Shown here piece after piece: positions 7,942-16,081 of a stretch of 64,000 bases of DNA. The notes beneath the pieces were generated by a model. It saw nothing but the letters and a program-made list of their open reading frames with translations, was not told where the DNA came from and did not search any database. The stretch is from Flavobacterium croceum DSM 17960 (GTDB lineage Bacteria; Bacteroidota; Bacteroidia; Flavobacteriales; Flavobacteriaceae), in contig NZ_PQNY01000012.1 in NCBI RefSeq assembly GCF_002917885.1, forward strand, positions 22,830 through 86,829, in the 5' to 3' direction. Position 1 is the stretch's first letter. Each line of letters opens with the position of its first letter. Position numbers and translations under genes: made by a program.

Positions 7942-8377
7942 TTTTTTAGAATTTTTACAACTTTTAGATAAACATGAAGTTGATTATTTATTAGTAGGAG
8001 GGTATGCTGTAATTCTCCATGGCTATGGAAGAAGTACAGGAGATATGGATTTGTGGATAAATAAAACTACCCAAAATTATAATAAATTAAAGTTGGTTTA
8101 TCAAGATTTTGGAGTTCCTGTTTTTTCAATTGATGATTTTGAAAGCGAAAAAATTGATGTTTGGAGTATTGGAATAGAACCAAGAAAGATTGAAATATTG
8201 ACTAAAGTAAGTGGTTTAAGTTTTAATGAGGCATTCAAAAATCGTTTATTCTTAAATCTAGAAAACTTTAAAGTTCCCTATATCGATTTTGAAGATTTAA
8301 TTAAAAATAAATTAACTTCTGGAAGATTTAAAGATTTAGCAGATATTGAACAATTAAAAAAATTGAAAGAAAACTAA
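7919..8377 (+). CDS. Nucleotidyltransferase fold protein
   Basis: A 152-residue protein with the pol-beta-type nucleotidyltransferase signature: LLVGGYAVILHGYGRSTGDMDLWI at about residues 25-48 contains the GG...GxxRxTxDxD pattern, with the two metal-binding Asp residues in DMDLW. A later Asp in the EKIDVWSIG region could be the third carboxylate. This size and motif fit stand-alone nucleotidyltransferases of the DUF6036 / AbiEii / MNT-like group, several of which act in toxin-antitoxin systems. It is coupled to the preceding small gene and its stop overlaps the ferredoxin ATG (taATG). Confidence 0.8.
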   Translation: MPNLFNIDFLEFLQLLDKHEVDYLLVGGYAVILHGYGRSTGDMDLWINKTTQNYNKLKLVYQDFGVPVFSIDDFESEKIDVWSIGIEPRKIEILTKVSGLSFNEAFKNRLFLNLENFKVPYIDFEDLIKNKLTSGRFKDLADIEQLKKLKEN

Positions 8378-8709
8378 TGCTACAAGACGTAACAGTTTAT
8401 ATTACAGATAGAAACGGAGTTCGACACGAAGTACAAGCTCCTACAGATATGAATATGAATATTATGGAACTCATTCGTGCTTATGAACTCGCCGAAGAAG
8501 GAACCGTAGGAGTTTGTGGCGGAATGGCCATGTGCGCATCTTGTCAATGCTACGTATTAAATGATGTTATTTCATTAGAAAGAAACCCAGATGAAGAAGC
8601 CATGCTTTGGGAAGCCTATCATGTTAAAGATAATTCTCGATTAGGATGTCAAATACCTATTACCGAAGATATTAATGGTTTAGAAATAGAAATAGCTCCA
8701 GAACAATAA
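8377..8709 (+). CDS. 2Fe-2S ferredoxin, adrenodoxin type
   Basis: A 110-residue ferredoxin with cluster ligands Cys47, Cys53, Cys56 and Cys91 in the C-x5-C-x2-C...C spacing of adrenodoxin / Isc-type ferredoxins; an extra Cys58 follows. The C-terminal IPITEDINGLEIEIAPE matches the family end. It carries single electrons, here most likely from the reductase at 6658. In gene order it should directly follow that reductase, but the nucleotidyltransferase pair lies between them, with one-base overlap at this start. Confidence 0.92.
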   Translation: MLQDVTVYITDRNGVRHEVQAPTDMNMNIMELIRAYELAEEGTVGVCGGMAMCASCQCYVLNDVISLERNPDEEAMLWEAYHVKDNSRLGCQIPITEDINGLEIEIAPEQ

Positions 8710-8803
8710 AAAAGATAGAATTAATTTTAGCTTTTTTTGTAACAAAATTTTAACACTTGCGTATAATCAAAATATCCTACTATAATAATTGGGTTTTATT
8801 TTG

Positions 8804-9166
8804 ATGCATCACAACACGTATTCTCCAGGACTTCACAAATTAGTTACTCTTCAAGTAAATAATTTAGAAAAACTTACCAATAGTTTAGCCTTTATCAATT
8901 TTTCAAATCAAATAATTGTAGAAAATGGTTTAGAAAAAGTAGGCGAGATTACACATAATTTTGAGAATAATAGTTTCACTATTGCTTTTTGTTTAAAAGA
9001 ATCACACATTTGTATACATACTTGGCCCGAGTTTAAACAACTCACTCTCGACGTATATTTATGTAATTATTTACAAGATAATTCTGCAAAAGTTAAAGTT
9101 ATAACTGAAAAGTTTATAGAATATTTCCAAGCAGTTGTTTTAAAAGAATTTGAAATCAATAGGTAA
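8804..9166 (+). CDS. speD: S-adenosylmethionine decarboxylase-like protein
   Basis: A 120-residue protein of the prokaryotic class 1B AdoMet decarboxylase family, which supplies decarboxylated AdoMet for aminopropyl transfer. The core ESHICIHTWPE at 66-76 keeps the self-cleavage site: Glu66/Ser67 is where the chain is cut to make the pyruvoyl group, with His72 and Cys87 in the spacing of the processing residues of the Thermotoga enzyme (Ser63, His68, Cys83). So it looks active. ATG 8804 is preferred over the TTG at 8789 because family proteins begin just before the HKLV strand. First gene of the cassette, six bases before the DUF4178 gene. Confidence 0.87.
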   Translation: MHHNTYSPGLHKLVTLQVNNLEKLTNSLAFINFSNQIIVENGLEKVGEITHNFENNSFTIAFCLKESHICIHTWPEFKQLTLDVYLCNYLQDNSAKVKVITEKFIEYFQAVVLKEFEINR

Positions 9167-9171
9167 AAGCT

Positions 9172-10374
9172 ATGGAAATTACTTGTACTAAATGTTCTAC
9201 AACAACAAAGCTAGATCTTAGTTTTGAGGCTAGTTATTTTGCTTGTCCAAATTGTAAAACAATCTATTTTAAAGCTAGAAACGATGAGTTTGCTTTTAAG
9301 ACTTCATGTAGCGAAAAAACATACCTTTATGCCTTTTCTGTTGGCCAAAAAGCTACTTTTAATAATAAAGAGTATAAGGTAACAGGCGTGTTAATAAAAA
9401 AATACAAAAATGTTTTAAGATGGGCAGAGTATATTTTACAAAATTATGAAGGATCGTTTTTGTACCTTTCAGAGTCAGATGGTAATTTTATTTTGTTGGA
9501 AGAAATTGAGTATGAAAAAAAAGTAGGAAACCATCCTTTGGTCATAGAACATGAAAACCTGAGTTTTGATCAGTATGATTATTCTTATCCTAATTTAAGC
9601 TACGCTTCAGGTTTTTTTGATTTTAATATTTTAGAGCGAATAGAACTTATAGAGTATATAAATCCTCCTTATATTTTATCATTTGAAAAATTTGAAAAAA
9701 CACAAATAGCATATTATGGTAAACATATTTCTAGAAGCGCTGTAAAAAAAGCATTCAAAACATCTTCAATACCTTCAAAATCAGGAATAGGAGTGGTGCA
9801 AGTTTTTCCAATAAATGTTAGAAATTTAGCCATAATATTTTGCACAGTAGCAATACTCATACTCTTTTCTCAATTATACATAAACAAAGACAGAAAATCT
9901 CAAGAAGTATTAAATACTTCGGTTCCGTTTAACGGATTTGTTTCTAAAGATTTTGTGAGTCCTTCATTTGAATTAAAAGGAGGTTCGGCACCCTTACAAA
10001 TTAATGTTTCTTCCAATGTAGATAATTCTTGGGCAAATGTTCAAGTAGCATTGGTAAACGAAATTACCAACGAAGAAATTTATGCTTCTAAAGATATAGA
10101 ATATTACCACGGATATACTGAGGGAGAAAATTGGACAGAAGGGAGTACTACAGAAAACTTCAATATTTGTGGTGTTTCAGCGGGTAAATATCATGTAACC
10201 GTTGTTCCAACCAAAGCACCAGAAGATACTTCAAATAGCTTTGTAACCATTAAAGCTACGTGGAATGAACCTTCGTTGAGGAATTTTTTTATGACAATAA
10301 TTTTTATGGCAGTATTTGTAATACTAGTATATTATTGGTCTAAGTATTTTGAATATAAAAGATGGGAGGAATAA
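9172..10374 (+). CDS. DUF4178 domain membrane protein with zinc ribbon
   Basis: A 400-residue protein. An N-terminal zinc-ribbon-like pair CTKC (Cys5, Cys8) and CPNC (Cys25, Cys28) is followed by a beta-rich domain resembling DUF4178 (FSVGQKATFNNKEYKVTGVL near residues 55-74, then WAEYILQNYEGSFLYLSES). A transmembrane helix at about 218-237 leads to a beta-sandwich-like stretch of some 130 residues, and a second helix lies at about 372-388. DUF4178 has no established biochemical role; it occurs with DUF350 and polyamine genes. Here it sits between an AdoMet decarboxylase and DUF350, which fits. The long soluble part between the helices probably faces the periplasm. Confidence 0.72.
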   Translation: MEITCTKCSTTTKLDLSFEASYFACPNCKTIYFKARNDEFAFKTSCSEKTYLYAFSVGQKATFNNKEYKVTGVLIKKYKNVLRWAEYILQNYEGSFLYLSESDGNFILLEEIEYEKKVGNHPLVIEHENLSFDQYDYSYPNLSYASGFFDFNILERIELIEYINPPYILSFEKFEKTQIAYYGKHISRSAVKKAFKTSSIPSKSGIGVVQVFPINVRNLAIIFCTVAILILFSQLYINKDRKSQEVLNTSVPFNGFVSKDFVSPSFELKGGSAPLQINVSSNVDNSWANVQVALVNEITNEEIYASKDIEYYHGYTEGENWTEGSTTENFNICGVSAGKYHVTVVPTKAPEDTSNSFVTIKATWNEPSLRNFFMTIIFMAVFVILVYYWSKYFEYKRWEE

Positions 10375-10377
10375 TTT

Positions 10378-10560
10378 ATGAGAAATAGTATACATTTTAT
10401 TAAAGAAAATTATTTGGCTATATTATTAGGTTTGTTCTTCTACGGAGTTTTTTTGTACTATACTATAGAAGGCAATAGGTTGTGCGATTGCGAATCGACA
10501 GAGAATTATAAACCAACAACTTCTAGCCATAGTAGCGTAAATCGTTTTTATCACAAATAA
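10378..10560 (+). CDS. 60-residue single-span membrane protein
   Basis: Starts three bases after the DUF4178 stop. One hydrophobic helix (about residues 12-28, LAILLGLFFYGVFLYYT) is followed by a short polar tail with a Cys-Asp-Cys (CDC) pair and a Ser/Thr-rich end. No family recognised. Its tight placement inside the cassette argues that it is a real gene and part of the same membrane assembly. Confidence 0.6.
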   Translation: MRNSIHFIKENYLAILLGLFFYGVFLYYTIEGNRLCDCESTENYKPTTSSHSSVNRFYHK

Positions 10561-10666
10561 AAAGTATAGTATATAATCGTCATTTACAATAAGATTGCAC
10601 AAGCAAGCCACTGTAATTAGAAACACGATTATAAGCTATGTTATAATAAAAATAAATTTTAAACAC

Positions 10667-10876
10667 ATGGATACAAATCAAATGATTATCAACTCTTTAT
10701 TGTTTTCTGCACTTGGAATTGTAATACTTTTTGCAGCTTATTTTATTATTGAAAAAATAACTCCCGAAAACACTTGGAAAAAAATAACTCAAGAAAACAA
10801 TATAGCTGTTGCTATAGTTTTTGGAGCCTTAATTATTGGAATTTCAATGATTATTAGCGCAGCAATTCATGGGTAA
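10667..10876 (+). CDS. DUF350 family small membrane protein
   Basis: A 69-residue protein with two transmembrane helices (about residues 8-28 and 46-66) joined by the polar segment KITPENTWKKITQENN. The pattern of a small-residue-rich second helix (IAVAIVFGALIIGISMIISAAIHG) after the NN pair is typical of DUF350, as in E. coli YjfL, encoded in the yjfIJKLMC locus with a glutathionylspermidine-synthase-like protein. Function unknown. ATG 10667 is chosen because the domain starts directly after it. Its end overlaps the next gene by eight bases. Confidence 0.8.
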   Translation: MDTNQMIINSLLFSALGIVILFAAYFIIEKITPENTWKKITQENNIAVAIVFGALIIGISMIISAAIHG

Positions 10877-12386
10877 AAATAGAGTTAAGTTTGAATTTTT
10901 ATTACTTTTTGCCGTTTTTACTATCGCTACTTGTGGTTTAGTTTATGAGTTGGTGGCAGGTACTTTGGCAAGTTATTTATTGGGCGATTCGGTAAAACAA
11001 TTCTCATTTATTATTGGAGTCTATCTTTTTTCTATGGGAGTTGGTTCATACTTTTCGAAGTTTATCACCAAAAATTTACTCAATACTTTTGTAGAAATTG
11101 AAATTTTAGTAGGTCTAATTGGCGGATTGAGTTCTGTTGTACTTTTTTTATTGTTTGAAACCGATTTTGCATTTCAATTTATTCTTTACTCTTTAGTTTT
11201 TGTAACTGGGTGTTTAGTAGGTCTTGAAATACCATTGTTAATGAATATTTTAAAAGACAAAGTAGAATTTAAAGATCTAGTTTCAAATGTGTTTACCTTT
11301 GACTATATTGGTGCTTTACTAGCATCAATTTTGTTTCCCTTACTGTTAGTTCCAAAGCTTGGCATTATGGGTACATCATTATTCTTCGGAATGATAAATG
11401 TATCAATAGCCATCGCTCTATGCTATTTTTTAAAATTAGAATTAAAAAAAGTTATAGTACTGCGAGCAAAAGCTATAGTCTCTTTTTTGATACTATTTAC
11501 AGCTTTTATTTTTTCTGAAAATATACTCTCTTTTTCAGAAGGAAAACTATATGGAGAAAATATTATTTATACCCACTCAACGCCTTATCAACGAATTGTT
11601 TTAACACACAACAAAAACGATTACCGCTTGTATTTAAACAACAACCTCCAGTTTAGTTCTCTAGATGAATACCGCTATCACGAGGCACTTGTGCATCCTG
11701 CTATGTCTATGGCAACAAAAGTTAGTAATATTTTAGTACTAGGTGGAGGCGATGGTTTGGCAGTTCGAGAAATATTAAAATACAAACAGGTACAAAAAAT
11801 TACAGTTGTAGACCTAGATGAAGGAATGACAAAGTTGTTTAAAACTAATCAAGTTTTAGTAAACTTTAATAAAAATTCTTTAAACAATTCAAAAGTTACT
11901 GTATATAATAAAGACGCATATATTTGGACAAAAGCGTGTAAAGAAAAGTTTGATGTAGTTATTATAGACTTTCCAGATCCATCAAATTACAGTTTAGGAA
12001 AATTATATTCGTTAAACTTTTACAAAACCGTTCAAAACTTACTGCATACTGATGCGGTAGTAGTAATACAAACCACTTCGCCCTATTTTGCTCCAAAATC
12101 ATTTTGGTGTATTAATAAAACCGTCATGAATGTTTTACCTCAAATAGATGCTTATCATGCTTATGTTCCTTCATTTGGAGAATGGGGCTTCACTATAGCA
12201 ATCAATGGATTTGGAACTCATTTTAACAAAGTTAATAGAAAGGCTGATGGATTGCGGTTTTACAATTATCAATTTGAAAAATACAATTACTTTAACAAAG
12301 ATATGATTGCTAAAGATATTGAAATTAATAGGCTAGATAATCAAATTTTAGTACGTTATTTTGATGAAGAGTGGGGGAAATTATAA
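10869..12386 (+). CDS. Membrane-fused spermidine synthase-like aminopropyltransferase
   Basis: A 505-residue protein. Roughly the first 215 residues form about seven transmembrane helices, as in the membrane-anchored spermidine synthase group. The cytosolic C-terminal half is a SpeE-type domain: DEYRYHEALVHPAM at about 265-278 (substrate-binding Tyr-His-Glu motif), VLGGGDGLAVREI near 289-301 and VVDLDEGM for decarboxylated AdoMet, and IIDFPDPSNYS near 365-375 with the two catalytic-loop Asp residues, then LYSLNFY. It should move an aminopropyl group from decarboxylated AdoMet to an amine acceptor. The acceptor may be membrane-associated, given the fusion. Overlaps DUF350 upstream by eight bases and the flavoprotein downstream by 23. 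Confidence 0.85.
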   Translation: MGKNRVKFEFLLLFAVFTIATCGLVYELVAGTLASYLLGDSVKQFSFIIGVYLFSMGVGSYFSKFITKNLLNTFVEIEILVGLIGGLSSVVLFLLFETDFAFQFILYSLVFVTGCLVGLEIPLLMNILKDKVEFKDLVSNVFTFDYIGALLASILFPLLLVPKLGIMGTSLFFGMINVSIAIALCYFLKLELKKVIVLRAKAIVSFLILFTAFIFSENILSFSEGKLYGENIIYTHSTPYQRIVLTHNKNDYRLYLNNNLQFSSLDEYRYHEALVHPAMSMATKVSNILVLGGGDGLAVREILKYKQVQKITVVDLDEGMTKLFKTNQVLVNFNKNSLNNSKVTVYNKDAYIWTKACKEKFDVVIIDFPDPSNYSLGKLYSLNFYKTVQNLLHTDAVVVIQTTSPYFAPKSFWCINKTVMNVLPQIDAYHAYVPSFGEWGFTIAINGFGTHFNKVNRKADGLRFYNYQFEKYNYFNKDMIAKDIEINRLDNQILVRYFDEEWGKL

Positions 12387-13977
12387 CAGTTCAAGAAGGA
12401 ATTTTTTTAAAATTTTAGGCTCAACCGTACTGATTGTTCCTTTTCTAGATGCTTGTAAAGAAAAAGTTGTTACTTTTTTAATTCGTTTATCGGGAACCAA
12501 CCATATTTTGGGTCATAAACTTCGAGTTAAAAATTTTCCAAAACCTTCAAAACAAATTCAAATACCTTATTTAATTGTTGGCGGAGGTATTACAGGTTTA
12601 TCTGCAGCTAGACAATTTGTTAAAAAAGGCATCTCCGATTTTTTATTGGTAGAACTAGAAAATCATTTGGGCGGAAATTCTTCAAATAGTCAAAATAAGT
12701 ATTCTAAATATCCTCTCGGAGCACATTATTTGCCTTTACCAAACCTTGAAGATAAAGAATTATTAAAATTTCTGGAAGAAGAAAATATTATTCTAGGTTA
12801 TGATGAAAAAGGATTTCCAAATTTTGATGAGTTGCAACTTACTTTTGCTCCAGATGAGCGTTTGTTTTATAAAAATAATTGGCAAGAAGGTATTGTTCCT
12901 CGAGAAGGAAATTCTACAGCAGAAAACATCGAGTTAAATCGGTTTTTTAAGATGATGGAAGAGTTTAGATCTAAAAAAGATGCTACAGGACTATATTGGT
13001 TTATGATTCCGATGCAACTAAGCTCCAAAGAACCAGAGCTTAAAGAATTGGATAACCTTACAATGAAAGAGTGGTTGCAAAAACAAAACTTTACATCAAA
13101 ACCTCTATATACGTATGTAGATTATTGCTGTAGAGACGACTTTGGTTTGGGTATTGAGTTTGTTTCGGCTTACGCAGGCATACATTATTTTGCCGCAAGA
13201 AAACAAAATAGTAGCCCCGAAAAAACAGAAACCGTATTAACTTGGCCCGAAGGCAATGCAAGACTAGCACATCATTTAAAAAAATATTCCACAGAAAAAA
13301 CATTGAAAAATCATTTGGTTTATGAAGTAAAAATCAAAAATGATAAAGCTGTGGCTTTGGTTTTTGATGATAAAACAAAAACTTCTATCGAGATTATTGC
13401 CGATAAAATTATTATGGCAACGCCACAATTTGTAAATCAATATTTAGTTGAAGATAGAAAACAATTTACCAAAAACTTTCATTATGCTCCATGGCTTTTG
13501 GCAACATTGGTGGTTTCCGATTTAACTGATAATTCCAGCTTTCCATTGAGTTGGGATAATGTAGCACATGGTTCAAAAGGATTAGGATATATTTATAATC
13601 AACACCAATCTTTGCAGCAAGTTCAAGATAAAAAAGTAATCACTTATTACTATAGTTTTTCATCTTCCGATTGCGGAAAAAGCAGAAGAGAAATCTATAA
13701 AAAACCAAAAGAATATTGGAAAAATTTAGTAATTAATGATTTAAAAATTTCGCATCCAAACATAGAAGAAGTAACAGAAAGTATTGATATTCATATTTTA
13801 GGACATGGAATGATAAGTCCAAAAACAGGTTTTTTATTTAGTGAGAGCAAACATAAAGCATCAAAATCTATTGCTGACAAAATATTTTTTGCTCATAGTG
13901 ATTTGTCAGGAATTTCAATTTTTGAAGAAGCGTTTCATCAAGGAATTAATGTAGTAAACAAAGTTATTTTATCATGA
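12364..13977 (+). CDS. Tat-exported FAD-dependent amine oxidase-like protein
   Basis: A 537-residue flavoprotein. The N-terminus has a twin-arginine signal (SRRNFFKIL, then a hydrophobic stretch) ending in LDAC, a possible lipobox, so it may be a periplasmic lipoprotein exported folded with FAD. The dinucleotide fold begins IPYLIVGGGITGLSAARQF near residues 61-79, followed by VELENHLGGNSS near 88-99 as in monoamine-oxidase-like enzymes, and a C-terminal FAD segment (FAHSDLSGISIFEEAFHQG). Substrate unknown; the neighbours suggest a polyamine or amine-modified molecule. ATG 12364 is preferred over the TTG three bases before. The last base pairs overlap the next gene (ATGA). Confidence 0.78.
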   Translation: MKSGGNYNSSRRNFFKILGSTVLIVPFLDACKEKVVTFLIRLSGTNHILGHKLRVKNFPKPSKQIQIPYLIVGGGITGLSAARQFVKKGISDFLLVELENHLGGNSSNSQNKYSKYPLGAHYLPLPNLEDKELLKFLEEENIILGYDEKGFPNFDELQLTFAPDERLFYKNNWQEGIVPREGNSTAENIELNRFFKMMEEFRSKKDATGLYWFMIPMQLSSKEPELKELDNLTMKEWLQKQNFTSKPLYTYVDYCCRDDFGLGIEFVSAYAGIHYFAARKQNSSPEKTETVLTWPEGNARLAHHLKKYSTEKTLKNHLVYEVKIKNDKAVALVFDDKTKTSIEIIADKIIMATPQFVNQYLVEDRKQFTKNFHYAPWLLATLVVSDLTDNSSFPLSWDNVAHGSKGLGYIYNQHQSLQQVQDKKVITYYYSFSSSDCGKSRREIYKKPKEYWKNLVINDLKISHPNIEEVTESIDIHILGHGMISPKTGFLFSESKHKASKSIADKIFFAHSDLSGISIFEEAFHQGINVVNKVILS

Positions 13978-14987
13978 TACAACCTTGGATACATAAAGCA
14001 AAAACAGATATCTTTTTTATACTAATGCCACCATTTTTTGTGCTAGCAATTGTATTTCTGTTTCAAAAACAATTAGCAAAAATAGAACAAGATTATTCTT
14101 TTTATACGTGGTTGCTATTGATTGTTTTTGTAGATGTGGCACATGTTTATGCAACATTATTTAAAACTTACTTTGTGAAATCAGAATTTATTAGCAGAAA
14201 AAAATTATACATTGGATTGCCCGTTTTTTGTTTTCTTTTAGGCTTTGTGTTGTTTCTTTTTGGTAGTAAAGTGTTTTGGTCTTCATTGGCCTATGTAGCT
14301 GTTTTTCATTTTATTAGACAACAGTATGGTTTTATGCGTTTGTATGCAAGAACTGAAGACAAAAGCTATGCGTGGATTGACAAGTTCGTTATTTATACAG
14401 CTACTTTGTATCCAATGCTATATTGGTTTTTATCTCCAAAAAAAGAATTTAACTGGTTTGTTGAAAATGAATTTTTTACATATCCAATTCCGTTTTTACT
14501 TTATATTCTTACTTGGATTTACTTTATTATAGTGTTTTTCTATGTGGTAAGAACAATGTATTTATTGTTGAAATATAGATTTTTTAACATTCCAAAAAAC
14601 GCAGTAATTGTTGGAACATTTTTATCATGGTATTTTGGCATTGTGTATTTTAATAACGATTTGATATTTACGTTACTCAATGTTGTATCGCATGGTATTC
14701 CTTATATAGCGTTAATTTATGTAACAGAAATAGAGAAGAAAACCAATGAAGATTTAGGTTGTCTAAACAAGTTTAAACATTACAAAGGGTTGTTGTTTTT
14801 TTTAATTTTTTTATTTCTTGTAGCTTCTTTTGAGGAATTTACATGGGATATTTTGGTTTGGCAAGAACAGTTTTCAAAACCAAAGTTTAATGTTTCGGCA
14901 TGGCAATTTATTTTAGTGCCTTTGCTTACAGTACCTCAATTTACACATTATTTATTAGATGGTTTTATTTGGAAAAACAAAAAGTAA
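13974..14987 (+). CDS. Multi-spanning membrane protein with conserved-looking histidines
   Basis: A 337-residue protein with about eight hydrophobic helices. Four His residues lie at similar membrane depth in helices: His57 (DVAHVYATLF), His112 (AVFHFIRQQYGF), His240 (VVSHGIPY) and His325 (PQFTHYLLDGFIW). The C-terminal HYLLDGFIW pattern is one I recall from uncharacterised bacterial membrane proteins. Such histidines can bind metal in membrane oxygenases or desaturases, but no characterised family is recognised and the enzyme idea is inference. The start overlaps the flavoprotein stop by four bases, so it belongs to the cassette, and its stop abuts the convergent phosphoesterase gene. Confidence 0.7.
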   Translation: MIQPWIHKAKTDIFFILMPPFFVLAIVFLFQKQLAKIEQDYSFYTWLLLIVFVDVAHVYATLFKTYFVKSEFISRKKLYIGLPVFCFLLGFVLFLFGSKVFWSSLAYVAVFHFIRQQYGFMRLYARTEDKSYAWIDKFVIYTATLYPMLYWFLSPKKEFNWFVENEFFTYPIPFLLYILTWIYFIIVFFYVVRTMYLLLKYRFFNIPKNAVIVGTFLSWYFGIVYFNNDLIFTLLNVVSHGIPYIALIYVTEIEKKTNEDLGCLNKFKHYKGLLFFLIFLFLVASFEEFTWDILVWQEQFSKPKFNVSAWQFILVPLLTVPQFTHYLLDGFIWKNKK

Positions 14988-15887
14988 TCAACCGCAATAA
15001 TCGCTCAATTTACGAGGCACTTCAATATATTCTTTTACAATTTGTAGCGTACCATCATCTTTAGTATCAATAAACCATTTCACTAAGGCAATAGTTCCTT
15101 CTGCAATTTCTATTCCCGTAATACTTCTAGGATGTACACAACTCCCGTCGTTAAAGTAGTTTATAGCATTTTCGGTCGGACTAGGAAAATGTGGGCGGTG
15201 TGTATGACCAACAATTGTAATAATGTTTTTGTTGTTTACAATCCACTGTTTTATTCTACGTTCTACTTTTATTTGCTCTAGGTAGTTTTTCGCAGGGCTT
15301 GTAGGGTCTTTTATACCCCAAACTTGCAACGGTTTCCACAACACACGAACTAAAAATTTATTGAGCTTCCAGCCTACATAATTCATAAAATCAGCTTGAT
15401 GCCCATGAGTTAAAAATAGTTCTTGTCCTGTTTCGGCGTGTTGTAAAACAATACCTTCATAAAATTGTAAATGGGGCATTAAAGGAAGTTTTTTACCTTC
15501 TGTATTGTCAAAATATTCCGAAAAATTTTTCTTAACAATGTTTGGATTACGGTAAACCATATCATGATTGCCCCAAATCATGTGAAGTTTGTTTTGTAAA
15601 TAAAATTTTTGAAGTAGTAAAAACACATTTTTATTAGATTCAAAAATGTCTTTAAAAAATAAGTTTTCCCACAACTCATCTCCATCGCCCAATTCGATAT
15701 ACTGAAAACCATTTTGCAGGTATTGTTTCAACGCATGAAAATAAATATTTCGGTTGTTTGCAAAATCATCGGCAAAACTACCATCACCTCTATGACAATC
15801 ACTAAACAAAATAAATTTATCTTGATTGTTAAACGAGATTCTTTTGGCTTGTTGGTAGGCTCTTGTAAGTCGAGTTTGCGAAGACAT
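14988..15887 (-). CDS. Calcineurin-like metallophosphoesterase
   Basis: A 299-residue protein with the dinuclear-metal phosphoesterase signatures in order: FSDCHRGD near residue 29, LGDGDELWEN near 66, WGNHDMVY near 105, LTHGHQADF near 159, and GHTHRPH near 226. No signal peptide, so cytoplasmic. Substrate cannot be inferred; family members of this kind include nucleotidases and UDP-sugar pyrophosphatases. The gene converges on the polyamine-like cassette with no spacer, so its stop codon touches that of the upstream unit. Confidence 0.85.
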   Translation of the reverse strand: MSSQTRLTRAYQQAKRISFNNQDKFILFSDCHRGDGSFADDFANNRNIYFHALKQYLQNGFQYIELGDGDELWENLFFKDIFESNKNVFLLLQKFYLQNKLHMIWGNHDMVYRNPNIVKKNFSEYFDNTEGKKLPLMPHLQFYEGIVLQHAETGQELFLTHGHQADFMNYVGWKLNKFLVRVLWKPLQVWGIKDPTSPAKNYLEQIKVERRIKQWIVNNKNIITIVGHTHRPHFPSPTENAINYFNDGSCVHPRSITGIEIAEGTIALVKWFIDTKDDGTLQIVKEYIEVPRKLSDYCG

Positions 15888-16020
15888 ATTGGTTTACTAG
15901 TAAAAAAGTGATGTTGTTTGTAGCGCCAAAAATACACAGAAAAAATCAATTGTAGTATACCATTGTACAACAGTTGGTGTGCTATGAAAACTAAAGTTTA
16001 AAGAGGTTGATTTTTGCTCA

Positions 16021-16050
16021 CAAAAAAAGAGCTCCAAAATAGGAGCTCTT
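16021..16050 (-). terminator. Terminator of the acyl-CoA dehydrogenase gene
   Basis: AAGAGCTCC at 16027-16035 pairs with 16042-16050 around a six-base loop; read on the minus strand the stem is followed by a T run (A run at 16022-16028). Confidence 0.88.
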
Positions 16051-16081
16051 AAATATGTGTAAAATATTTATATTTCTGCTC

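Noticed and set aside
8739..8757. A fourth Fnr-like site (TGTAAC followed by TTTTAACA) before speD
   Set aside because: The second half does not match GTTACA at the right spacing.
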